Assembly (NCBI GenBank): GCA_020846745.1
Contig: JADLDI010000008.1
Span: 218,385 to 282,384, forward strand
Direction of reading: 5' to 3'
Length of the DNA: 64,000 nt
Source: Bryobacterales bacterium
GTDB lineage: Bacteria > Acidobacteriota > Terriglobia > Bryobacterales > Bryobacteraceae
Positions 35,901 through 43,224 of this stretch are shown in pieces. The position numbers and the translations under genes are program-made. The notes beneath the pieces are model-generated. The model ran no database searches. It was not told where the DNA came from and was given only the letters and a program-made list of their open reading frames with translations. The stretch's first letter is position 1; each line of letters starts with the position of its first letter.

Positions 35901-36464
35901 CTGAACGTTCGGGAAATTCGTGCCGAGATTTTCACCGACCGCGTCGGTATCGCTGGTGTAGGTTACGCCGGGCATGGTGCGCAACAACGACATTACGTCG
36001 CGCCCGCGCACCAGAACCATGTTGATCTGGCTGGAGGTCAACTCCGCCGAGTGGTCCGAACTCGCCGTCTGCACCGTCTCGCCAACTGCCTGTACGGTCA
36101 CCTTCTCGGTAACCGCGCCGATCGACAGCGCAATGTCACCAAGCGCCAGCCGTTCGTTGGCGCTCAGGTTCATACCTGTCCGTTCCATCGACTGGAAACC
36201 CTGCTGCTCAATCCGTAGCGTGTAGACGCCGGGTTGCACAGACGGGAATGTGAAAGCCCCGAGTTCATTGGTATTCGCGTTGCGTACGTCGCTCGTCCGC
36301 TCATTGCGCAAGATCACTGGGGCACCCACAATGACGTTGCCCGAAGGATCAACCACACGGCCGGAAACCGAGCCCATGATGGACTGCGCAAGCATCCAAC
36401 TGGAGCCGAGGAACATGAGAACGCAAGCGATAATCATCGCCTGCTTATAGATATGGCGCATCAT
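32988..36464 (-). CDS. Oar-like TonB-dependent receptor with carboxypeptidase regulatory-like domain
   Basis: About 1158 residues. A signal peptide ends near SSWMLAQS; an Ig-like carboxypeptidase-regulatory domain follows (SVSGRVVDPSGNVIVGAPV, then NELGAFTFPSVQPGVYTLRI). Next come a plug with VRGRDVMSLLRTMPGV and NVDGLAGNDLGN, and a large beta-barrel ending LSLRFAF, with the terminal Phe typical of outer-membrane barrels. Start choice: GGGAGG lies 2 bases before ATG 36464 and 5 before ATG 36461, so translation may begin at either. An upstream TTG lies within the promoter and is rejected. It is the first gene of a five-gene operon, presumably importing that system's substrate. Confidence 0.92.
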   Translation of the reverse strand: MMRHIYKQAMIIACVLMFLGSSWMLAQSIMGSVSGRVVDPSGNVIVGAPVILRNERTSDVRNANTNELGAFTFPSVQPGVYTLRIEQQGFQSMERTGMNLSANERLALGDIALSIGAVTEKVTVQAVGETVQTASSDHSAELTSSQINMVLVRGRDVMSLLRTMPGVTYTSDTDAVGENLGTNFPNVQGGRYEWNTLNVDGLAGNDLGNPYTGSSSINLDAISDVKVLLNNYQAEYGRNGGAFINVVTKSGTQEFHGSAYWYKRHEMLNANNFFNNLNKVAKPVYRYNTLGVTIGGPVYIPGKFNSNKDKLFFFYSLEDWGSKSPRPLQQTTVPTALERSGNFSQTLDVSGALIPIRDPSAGTPFPGNIIPASRINKNGQVLLNVFPQPNALDRSVTRGAYNYNFAQSWEIPKRQHLFKIDYLPTGKDRFSVRGSTWRADNQGYGAPAGGRATWDEILSRYLFRYPSLVVNYTRTISPTMVNEFSGGVGYSKEQATPINDADLQKLNRTALGMTLKQFYPQNNPLNFIPMASFGGVPAAADIGWDGRFPMRGADTTFNFSDNFSWIRGTHAFKFGIFADRGREYEGEDGTFAGNFAFQRDINNPLDANYAYANAVLGNYYSYVESTSRPGYNGRSTILQWFAQDTWKVNRRLTLDIGFRFVWFTPWTQKNGTSAAFSVERYQASKAPALYYPALDSNGRRVARNPLTGELSIPPLIGVYVPNSGDPINGMVVGTDSTYPSGFKDQQPVQVEPRVGFAYDVFGNGKMAIRGSFGTFHNTRTVGGPPVVASKFNPPRQYNPTLYYGNMDSMQGASSYLSPPGTVYGFERASKTPTLYSYSFGVQRALGAGTVVDVSYVGNVTRHVLQIRNLNLVPYGARFLPQNADPTNPSTWLNDNYFRPYPGYGNINYYENGGTTNYNSMQVTLNRRFTKSLQFGLSYTWSKAMDFSTNEQATVSTYAPRRVWNYGKAAFDQTHNMVLNYIWDVPKLSKRWDNVGTRLVFDNWQVAGFTAFVSGQPSGVGFSTVDGAEITGGGDGARIVVTGKAPLSHGDRTMLRWFDTSVFQRTPRGSMGNAPKDVFRLPGINNWDISLFKNFPIKSEARYLQFRFEMYNAFNHTQFQSVDSTARFDVQGNQVNTRFGQVTAARAARVIQLSLRFAF

Positions 36465-36489
36465 AACCTCCCGAAACAAACCTCGGTTA

Positions 36490-36517
36490 AGTATATCTGT
36501 TGTATGCAACCTGTCAA
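36490..36517 (-). promoter_or_regulatory. Sigma70-like promoter with a palindrome in the spacer
   Basis: On the minus strand TTGACA (36517-36512) and TATACT (36495-36490) are separated by 16 bases. The near-palindrome GTTGCATACAAC fills 36510-36499, inside the spacer. This is the classic layout for repression, and the sequence resembles operators of GntR-family (FCD) regulators. Predicted transcription start is near 36483, 19 bases before the receptor's ATG. Confidence 0.75.
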
Positions 36518-36646
36518 GCCCTGTGTTCAGGTTCGTTTATCTTTTGACCGGCGGTAGCGTTACCGTCCGCAAGGGGCACCGGAAGCGAATGCGATAGGTG
36601 CTGTGCCAAAACGCGACCAACACGAGCCCGATATACTCTGACATTC

Positions 36647-37324
36647 ATGCCCAGGCGCCGCCACTTTCTCCATCTCCTCGCGACCTCTATCGGCCGCACG
36701 CTCATCTACACCCTCGACCGTCAACCCAGACTCCAAGCCCAGAGCAATCCCACTCCGACCTCCCGCATCCCGCTCCGCTTCTTCACCGCACCCGAAGCCC
36801 TCACCATCGCCGCAGCCGCCGGCCGCATCTTTCCCAGCGACGCGTCGGGACCCGGCGCTGCCGAAGCGAATGTCGTCATCTACATCGACCGCCAACTCGC
36901 CTCCGCCTACGGTCGCGACCGTTACCGGTTCACCGCCCCGCCCTTCGAAGAAGGAACCCCCGAACAGGGCTACCAGGGCCGCGCCACTCCGCGTGACACC
37001 TATCGAGAAGGCATCGCCGCCCTCGGACCTGAATTCCACACCCTCCCGCCACAACAGCAGGACCATCTCCTCCGCAACCTCGAATCCACTCGCTTCTTCC
37101 GCCTCCTCCGCCAGCACGTTATCGAAGGCATGTTCGCCGACCCCATGCACGGCGGCAACACCGGCCTCATCGGTTGGCAACTGATCGGATTCCCAGGTCC
37201 CTACATGAGCTGGTCCGCCGACATGGGTCAACACGACGGCGGCCGCCGCTTCCGCCCGAAGCCCAAAAGCCTCGCTCAAGTCATCCGCCGCCCCGTCAAA
37301 CCCTGGGAAGACGAACAACCATGA
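36647..37324 (+). CDS. Gluconate 2-dehydrogenase subunit 3-like protein
   Basis: 225 residues. It has an arginine-rich, Tat-like leader (PRRRHFLHLLATSIGR), the core TAPEALTIAAAAGRIFPSD (about 46-64) that marks the family, and a C-terminal MHGGNTGLIGWQLIGFPGPYM. Small subunits of this type escort and membrane-couple a large GMC-type flavoprotein, which here follows with a four-base ATGA overlap. The usual third subunit, a cytochrome c, is not adjacent. Confidence 0.88.
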   Translation: MPRRRHFLHLLATSIGRTLIYTLDRQPRLQAQSNPTPTSRIPLRFFTAPEALTIAAAAGRIFPSDASGPGAAEANVVIYIDRQLASAYGRDRYRFTAPPFEEGTPEQGYQGRATPRDTYREGIAALGPEFHTLPPQQQDHLLRNLESTRFFRLLRQHVIEGMFADPMHGGNTGLIGWQLIGFPGPYMSWSADMGQHDGGRRFRPKPKSLAQVIRRPVKPWEDEQP

Positions 37325-39042
37325 CAACTCTGCCCCGCAAAGACGTCGTCATCGTCGGCGGCGGCTGGACCGGCCTGCTCATGGCCAAAGAACTTGCCAC
37401 ACGCACGGCGCTTAACGTCCTCGTTCTCGAACGCGGCAAACCGCGCAAGACCTCGGATTACTTCGATGCCATGGATGAGCTCGATTACGCCATCCGCCTG
37501 CGCATGATGCAGGACATCTCGCAAGACACGATTACCTTCCGTAATGACGGTTCGCAAAAGGCCCTGCCCGTGCGCCAGCACGGTCCCTTCCTGCCCGGCT
37601 CCGGCACCGGCGGCGCCGGCGAGCATTGGAACGGGCAGGTTCAGCGCATCCCGCCGCAAGGCTTCGAACTCCGCACCCACCTCACCAACAAATACGGAGC
37701 CGCCCGCCTCCCGGAGAACACCGCCATTCAGGACTGGGGCATCTCTTATCAAGACCTCGAGTCCTGGTACACCCGCGCCGAGCAACTCCTCGGTATTTCG
37801 GGCGACGCCGGCCGCCACCCGTTCGAGCCCCCGCGTTCCGCCCCCTATCCCACTCCCGCCCTCAAAACCGGGCGCTTCCCTCGACTCTTCGCCGAAGCCG
37901 CGCGCTCCCGTGGCTATCACCCTTACACCACGCCCGCCGCCAACCTAAGCCGCGCCTACCGCAATCCCGACGGCATCATCCGGCCTGCCTGCGAATACTG
38001 CGGCTACTGCGATCGCTTCGGTTGCATGGTCGGCGCCAAAGCTCAACCCACCAATCTGCTCCTGCCCATTCTCTTCAAACGTCCAACTTTCACCATCACC
38101 AACGGCGCTTCCGTTCGCCGCATCCTACACCAGGATGGCAAAGCCACGGGCGTCACCTGGGTCGACCCGCACGGCACGGAATTCCTCCAACCCGCCGACC
38201 TCGTGATCCTCTCCTCTTGGGCTATCAGCAACACCCGCCTCCTGCTGCTCTCGCGCATTGGCACGCCCTATGATCCCCAATCCCGCAAAGGACAAATCGG
38301 CAGCAACGCCACCCATCAGGCCACCGGCGGCATCTCTCTGTTCCTCGATCGACCGTTGAACGCCTTCATGGGAGCCGGCGCCAGCAGCATCGGAATTTCA
38401 GATTTCGAAGGCGATAATTTCGACCACTCGACCCTCGACTTCCTCGGCGGAGCCCTCGTCCAGGCCTCCAGTCCCGGCCTCCGCCCCATCGCCAACTTCG
38501 GTCACGTGCCTCCCAACGTCCAAGCCACCTGGGGCTCCGAATGGAAACGAGCTGCGCTCGAGTGGTACGACCGCGTCGGCGTCATCTCCGTCGTCGGTGA
38601 ACACTTCGCTCACCGGAACAACTACTTCAGCCTCGATCCCAATTACAAAGACCGCTTCGGCGACCCCCTCCTCCGCCTCACCATGGATTGGACCGCTAAC
38701 GAACGCCGCCTCCGCGATTACATTTCCGCTAAAGCGATGGAGATCGCCCGCGCCGTTCCTGGAGTCCAGCACATCCGCCCCTCCCCGCCTTACGGCCGCT
38801 ACGACTCTTCTATCTACCGCGGCACCCACGTTCAAGGTGGCGTAGTCCAAGGCGCCTCGCCCGACCGCTCGGTTCTGAACCCATTCCTGCAATGCTGGAC
38901 CATGCCGAACCTGTTTGTCCTTGGCGCGTCCAGCTTCCCCCAAAACACCGTCGCCAGCCCGACACTCACGGTCCTGGCCCAAACCCTACGCACCGCCGAC
39001 ACCCTGATCACCCGCTACCTCATGCGGCCGCGGCTGCTGTGA
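37321..39042 (+). CDS. GMC-family oxidoreductase, gluconate 2-dehydrogenase large-subunit-like
   Basis: 573 residues. FAD-binding VVIVGGGWTGLLMAKELA (about 9-26), a substrate loop GSGTGGAGEHWNGQ, and the cysteine-rich CEYCGYCDRFGCMVGAKA (about 223-240) characteristic of the gluconate/sorbitol dehydrogenase branch. The C-terminal GMC block is THVQGGVVQGASPDRSVLN and FVLGASSFPQN. In the catalytic His/Asn region the usual NPT is SPT (TVASPTLTV), a possible loss or change of the second catalytic residue. It oxidises a sugar or sugar acid, passing electrons to a cytochrome. The start overlaps the subunit 3 stop. Confidence 0.88.
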   Translation: MTTLPRKDVVIVGGGWTGLLMAKELATRTALNVLVLERGKPRKTSDYFDAMDELDYAIRLRMMQDISQDTITFRNDGSQKALPVRQHGPFLPGSGTGGAGEHWNGQVQRIPPQGFELRTHLTNKYGAARLPENTAIQDWGISYQDLESWYTRAEQLLGISGDAGRHPFEPPRSAPYPTPALKTGRFPRLFAEAARSRGYHPYTTPAANLSRAYRNPDGIIRPACEYCGYCDRFGCMVGAKAQPTNLLLPILFKRPTFTITNGASVRRILHQDGKATGVTWVDPHGTEFLQPADLVILSSWAISNTRLLLLSRIGTPYDPQSRKGQIGSNATHQATGGISLFLDRPLNAFMGAGASSIGISDFEGDNFDHSTLDFLGGALVQASSPGLRPIANFGHVPPNVQATWGSEWKRAALEWYDRVGVISVVGEHFAHRNNYFSLDPNYKDRFGDPLLRLTMDWTANERRLRDYISAKAMEIARAVPGVQHIRPSPPYGRYDSSIYRGTHVQGGVVQGASPDRSVLNPFLQCWTMPNLFVLGASSFPQNTVASPTLTVLAQTLRTADTLITRYLMRPRLL

Positions 39043-39075
39043 TAACGCCCTCACGGACCTAAGCGGCATCTAACC

Positions 39076-39137
39076 GAGCCGCGGCCACGAGGGAGCGGTG
39101 TTCCGGGCTTTTGCACACGCCCATAGGGCCGCGGCTC
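39076..39137. repeat. 11-bp inverted repeat downstream of the GMC gene
   Basis: GAGCCGCGGCC (39076-39086) and its exact complement GGCCGCGGCTC (39127-39137) are separated by 40 bases, 33 bases past the GMC stop. It could form a transcript-end hairpin, but no U-tract follows the right arm. The rest of 39043-39267 shows no gene. Confidence 0.5.
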
Positions 39138-39267
39138 TAAAGTGGGCCGTTCGATTCGAGCGCACGAGGGAAGTGGAGGCGGCATGACTTGGCGGCCGTG
39201 ATCATCACGATCACAGCGGACGCAGCCGATCGAGTGCGCTGGTGATAACGTTAGATTTTGTCCTTCG

Positions 39268-40980
39268 ATGTCAATGAGCAAGGCAATAAACATCGAAGCT
39301 CCGTTACTGCGGATTCAAGAAATGCAAAGGGATCCCCAGTTGTTTTGCGCGCGGCGTATGGTCCATATGTTGCTGCTCTGCGCTGTGGGCACCTTCTCCT
39401 CCGTCTTTATGCTCGCGCAATCGCGGTACCCGATGCGGTTCCTCGATGATGTCGGCAACCTGGGCAATCCGTATAGCCGTGACAAGCGGAGTTCCGCTGA
39501 CCTCGCAGGCTTGGCTCGGGTCACCCGACAAGACGACATCCTACTCTTCGAAGGCCGCGACCTCGCCGGAAAGCCGTGGCGATTGTTTACGTCCGGGGAT
39601 GGTGGCGTCGGCTGGACTGAGGTTTGGACAGCAGACTTTGACCACAACGGCCGATCGGACCTCCTGATTGGAAGTCACTTTCCAGGCAACGGCCGGTGCG
39701 TGGATGGAGGGGACGTACTTATCCTTCTTTTTGAAGCCGACGGTCGTCCGGTTCCCTGGATGTCGTCGACCATGGTTCCTGAAGGCAACAAGTTCCCAGT
39801 GCGTCCGGCCATTGTGCTCGACGCGAATGGCGATGGCAGGGCCGAAATCGTAACGACGAGTTGTGAATATGCTGACGGTCAGCAGCGCTTCGGCGAAGAC
39901 CGGCGGATTACTGGTGTCTACGAGGCGCGTGATGCGCGTTGGGTGCCACTCTCGGGCTATGCCCTTGAGCCATATCGCAGCGCAGCTGTCGCCAGCCACC
40001 GGCTCACAAGCCCGGGATTTGTAAAGTGGCAACCCACAAAGGCGAGTGACTGGTCGGACCAGATGAGTGGTATAGACGCCCCTGCAACAGTGAAGTTGAA
40101 TCGCATCCTCACGGGCGAAGTCGGCTGCGGTGGCATCCGTCTCACCGTCGGGAATGGCGCCGACGATCCGTGCGACGTGCTCCGTGATGACCGCGCCGTT
40201 TATTCGGATGGCGGCACGCGCCGAGGCTGGCCACCCGCCATCATTGATGGTGCAGACGGTCGAGACATTTACGTCGTACATATCGGAGATGCCTTGCGCC
40301 GCATCATGCGCGGGGACTATTCGCTCAGATTGCTGGGCGGTAGTGCCGAGCCGGCCTGGATATGGGCAGATGCACGACAGTCGACAATCCCTTCGGTGCT
40401 TGCGTCCGAGCTCTTGACCGCGCAAGTGACGACGCGACGGCTCTCGGTATTGGAGGCTGGTGGCGAGCCAGCCAGCCCGTTCGACCTGTTTGTCAACAGT
40501 GGCTCCGGTTGTTTTGCGATCAGCTTGGCGACGAACGGCGGACCCGTCGCTCGTCATTACAGTGCGTGTTCGCAACTCGCGTCCCTTCGGCGGACCGGTG
40601 TTTCAGGACCACTCCGGATGAAGGAAAGCATGGCATGGGAAATCATTGCGCGAGATCGCCGATTGCGCACGTTCAGAAGCGACGACGGCGGCCTTCTGGC
40701 GGAGTACACTTTCACGCCGCCTGACAGAGGAGCCGAGTTGGTCAATGCCGTAGAGTTTGGCCAGGGATTCCTCGTCCAATGGCGCGTTCCGTCAGGTGCG
40801 TTCGTGACTTTGCACGATCAGCAAGGCAGACCTTTAACTGACCTAATGTCCACCGGTACTATCCAGGGTGATTTGCTCATAAGCAGCAACTCCGACGGCA
40901 TCACTTTCATGACCTGGAAGAATTACCGGCCTTTCGAACTTACGGAGTGCAGAATGGCCGTATCCTGGACGAGGCGGTGA
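39268..40980 (+). CDS. FG-GAP/VCBS-type repeat protein, unknown function
   Basis: 570 residues. An internal hydrophobic stretch (MLLLCAVGTFSSVFMLAQS, residues 34-52) suggests that the true start is downstream, around Met31 or Met34, giving a signal peptide. Calcium-loop-like FG-GAP strands follow: WTADFDHNGRSDLLIGSH and VLDANGDGRAEIVTTS. The rest is not recognised. It may be a surface or adhesin-like propeller. Isolated between the GMC pair and the island; its base composition looks less GC-rich than the upstream neighbour. No good ribosome site is visible at any candidate start. Confidence 0.6.
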   Translation: MSMSKAINIEAPLLRIQEMQRDPQLFCARRMVHMLLLCAVGTFSSVFMLAQSRYPMRFLDDVGNLGNPYSRDKRSSADLAGLARVTRQDDILLFEGRDLAGKPWRLFTSGDGGVGWTEVWTADFDHNGRSDLLIGSHFPGNGRCVDGGDVLILLFEADGRPVPWMSSTMVPEGNKFPVRPAIVLDANGDGRAEIVTTSCEYADGQQRFGEDRRITGVYEARDARWVPLSGYALEPYRSAAVASHRLTSPGFVKWQPTKASDWSDQMSGIDAPATVKLNRILTGEVGCGGIRLTVGNGADDPCDVLRDDRAVYSDGGTRRGWPPAIIDGADGRDIYVVHIGDALRRIMRGDYSLRLLGGSAEPAWIWADARQSTIPSVLASELLTAQVTTRRLSVLEAGGEPASPFDLFVNSGSGCFAISLATNGGPVARHYSACSQLASLRRTGVSGPLRMKESMAWEIIARDRRLRTFRSDDGGLLAEYTFTPPDRGAELVNAVEFGQGFLVQWRVPSGAFVTLHDQQGRPLTDLMSTGTIQGDLLISSNSDGITFMTWKNYRPFELTECRMAVSWTRR

Positions 40981-41301
40981 CGGGTTTGCGGCGGGCATCC
41001 CTGCGGTCGGACTGTAGGTTCGATTCGATTGCGGTTCGTGCGGCGGTTCCAGGCGTGACCCTCACGCCGAAGCGAACTGAAATCCCGATCCTTCGCCTCC
41101 CGAGACATTGACGCGAGAAGAAGCCAATTCGATTTCCGCCTGGTTGAGCCAGCTTTCAGGTGAAAACGTGGCCGGTCTCCTGCCAGCGGTCTACCGCCCA
41201 CAGGCGCTCCGATTCTTCGAGATTCTGATCCGCGTTGATGTCAGGGTTGCTGTCAAAAGCGGGTTCGGAGCAGTCCAGTAAAGTGGAAGTGATTGACTAG
41301 A
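40981..41301. other. Gene-free stretch before the first att copy
   Basis: About 320 bases with no coding frame I can support and no recognisable RNA. It is the chromosomal flank immediately left of the tRNA-derived repeat at 41302. Confidence 0.6.
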
Positions 41302-41346
41302 TGGAGCCACCCGCCGGGATCGAACCGGCGACCTGCTGATTACGAA
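41302..41346 (-). repeat. att-like repeat 1: 3' half of tRNA-Thr(CGT)
   Basis: 45 bases that on the minus strand read as anticodon loop TTCGTAA (anticodon CGT), anticodon-stem arm TCAGC, variable loop, T-arm GCCGGTTCGATCCCGGC and an acceptor end GGCTCCA. No 5' half is present upstream on that strand, so it is not a working tRNA. Identical to the copy at 63246 and one base different from the copy at 58096. It marks the distal boundary of segment A. Confidence 0.88.
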
Positions 41347-41370
41347 ACAAAGCGGTCAACGCAAATACCT

Positions 41371-41972
41371 GAAAACACGGTTCAGGGGAGGCTGTTTTCA
41401 CCGCCATTCGATACGGTTGTGGCGGAAGTTGAACAGGTCAGCGCATTCGACCCCCCGCCAGTCCGAGATATTGGCACGACGTGCATCGGTCCCCTTACGG
41501 AGACTAACACACGGCGCTCGGGGCTGGAGCGCGCCGGAGACACCCTCGATCCATAGTCGGTGATTTCCGAATATCGAAGCGCCAGTTCCGGCAGGTGGAA
41601 AGCATCGAACTTGTTCGAGAGCGTCGTGACTTGGGTCAACAACAGCTCGGTTTCGCCGCGCGACCGTTTGTGCTGTGCGGTCTTCCCCTTCGACGGCCAC
41701 CCCCTTCGACTCTGCTGTATGAAAGACGCAATGATCTGTTCACTTTGCAGATCACCGGTCATCCCCACTTCGGGCTGCCGTACGGACAGGACCGGCTGGC
41801 CGTCCTGTTCTTGGCGACTCTTGCCGTGCGGCAGCAGAGCCAGACCATTCGGTTCCATTCCGCCACGGAGATGTTGGACACGTTTGGCATGGCGCGGGGC
41901 GGGAAGGAGTATCGCCGTCTGATCGCTGCCTTCGAACGTATCTTTGGCGCGACCATCTTCTTTGGCAAGTAG
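41371..41972 (+). pseudogene. Plasmid-type repA remnant, copy 1 (frameshifted, C-terminally truncated)
   Basis: Matches the plasmid RepA family: QQQLGFAARPFVLCGLPLRR, YERRNDLFTLQITGHPHFGLPYG, LAVLFLATLAVRQQSQ and FGMARGGKEYRRLIAAFERIFG. Compared with copy 2 it has lost a base near 41552-41560, so the first part reads to a stop at 41556 and the rest continues in another frame to a stop at 41972. About 80-100 C-terminal residues of the family are missing. The first part has no start codon of its own and runs straight out of the att repeat. 41973-42194 may hold further decayed repA; I cannot read a frame there. Confidence 0.75.
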
Positions 41973-42194
41973 GCACGAGATTCGTGGTTACCACAGGTAT
42001 GAACGCGTGGGATACACACGTTCGCCAACTTTGACATACTGCAGAACTGCTGCCCTCGTTCGATATGGCTCAGACCTCCAACTCGCCGTTTGCTCGATTC
42101 AACGCCAATTGAGAGTTTGGATGGACGCCGAAAGGTAAACGCTTCGAGTGTGAGTAAGATTGCCTGCGGCGGGCTCAAACCTTGGCTGGTCAAC

Positions 42195-43208
42195 TCACTG
42201 CCGAATCGCGATCAGAAGGCGGCGGTACTCGGTGGTCCTATCTCGCTGTTTGATCGATGCGTGCCGCGCAAATTCACGCTGGGCCGCGGTTGCGTTGCCT
42301 GTCTTTTGATATAGGCGAGCGATCACGTAATGTGCGCGCTCATGATCGGGATCGAGTTGGATCGTCTTCTCCAACTCCGCGATCGCATCGTGAAGCGCGG
42401 CTGCTTCCTGAAACGCCTTTGCCAGGACAAAGTGGGTTCGCGGATCCCGGGGATTCAGCTTTACAGAAGTGCGAAGCGCACTGATTGCCGCGGCCAGCGG
42501 TTCCGCTTCGATTCTCCCCTTCAGCAAGCGGCCGGCGCCCTCGAGATACCAGCCGACGGGATTCCGCGCATTAACCTGTTGCAGTGAACGGCCGAGCGCA
42601 ACCATTCGCTCCGCTTCGCCGGAATGTTCATAACACTCACCCAACACCTTGTAAGCCGCCTCGAAACGCGGATTACCATTAACGAGCACTTCAAGCAGCC
42701 GTTGCGCTTCGTCGCGACGGTTCTGCATGATGTACGCGATCGCCAATCCGAACGTAACCCGTGGAGATTGCGGCATACGCTTAGCCGCCACTTCAAAAAA
42801 CGCGACCGCCTCCGAATGTGCCTGATGGGTTCCGAGGAATTCTCCGATATCAAGGAGATAATCTTCGTTTCCGGGGTCGAGTTGGACGGCTCGTTGCAGG
42901 TAGTGCAGAGCAGGTTTCGGGTTGCCAAGCTTGAACTCAACATAGCCCCTCAGGTTGTTCCAGGAAGGAGCGTTGCCGAGCGGCCGTTCCGTCGCACGGA
43001 GCAATGTTCCGGCATCCGCATATCGCCGCTTTTCCAACAGGTCGGCCGCCAGTGTTGCCAAGCGAGCAGCTTCATCGAGCCAGGCCTTGGTAATCGCCGG
43101 ATCAGCCGGCCGGGCCCGTTGCTCGCTGTCCAGCTTGGAATAGCGCGCCAAATCCGCTGCCGGCTCGGCGAACAACAGGACGGGCAGCACTAAACTCAGG
43201 CCGGTCAT
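42195..43208 (-). CDS. Tetratricopeptide repeat protein
   Basis: 337 residues with a signal peptide (LSLVLPVLLFAEPAA). About seven TPR units follow, such as ALHYLQRAVQLDPGNEDYLLDIGEFLG and AIAELEKTIQLDPDHERAHYVIARLYQ. Likely an exported scaffold. It lies 16 bases after the TonB receptor gene on the same strand and is probably co-transcribed with it, mirroring the receptor-TPR order at 51510-55962. Confidence 0.85.
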   Translation of the reverse strand: MTGLSLVLPVLLFAEPAADLARYSKLDSEQRARPADPAITKAWLDEAARLATLAADLLEKRRYADAGTLLRATERPLGNAPSWNNLRGYVEFKLGNPKPALHYLQRAVQLDPGNEDYLLDIGEFLGTHQAHSEAVAFFEVAAKRMPQSPRVTFGLAIAYIMQNRRDEAQRLLEVLVNGNPRFEAAYKVLGECYEHSGEAERMVALGRSLQQVNARNPVGWYLEGAGRLLKGRIEAEPLAAAISALRTSVKLNPRDPRTHFVLAKAFQEAAALHDAIAELEKTIQLDPDHERAHYVIARLYQKTGNATAAQREFARHASIKQRDRTTEYRRLLIAIRQ

Positions 43209-43224
43209 TCGAGCACACTACCAC

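Noticed and set aside
23844..36464. Sulfatase-based glycan utilisation locus
   Set aside because: The FGE-like domain lacks the copper cysteines and no sulfatase gene is in the window.
41302..41346. A complete tRNA gene
   Set aside because: Only the 3' half from the anticodon loop on is present in all three copies; the bases that should form the D-arm and 5' acceptor strand do not pair.
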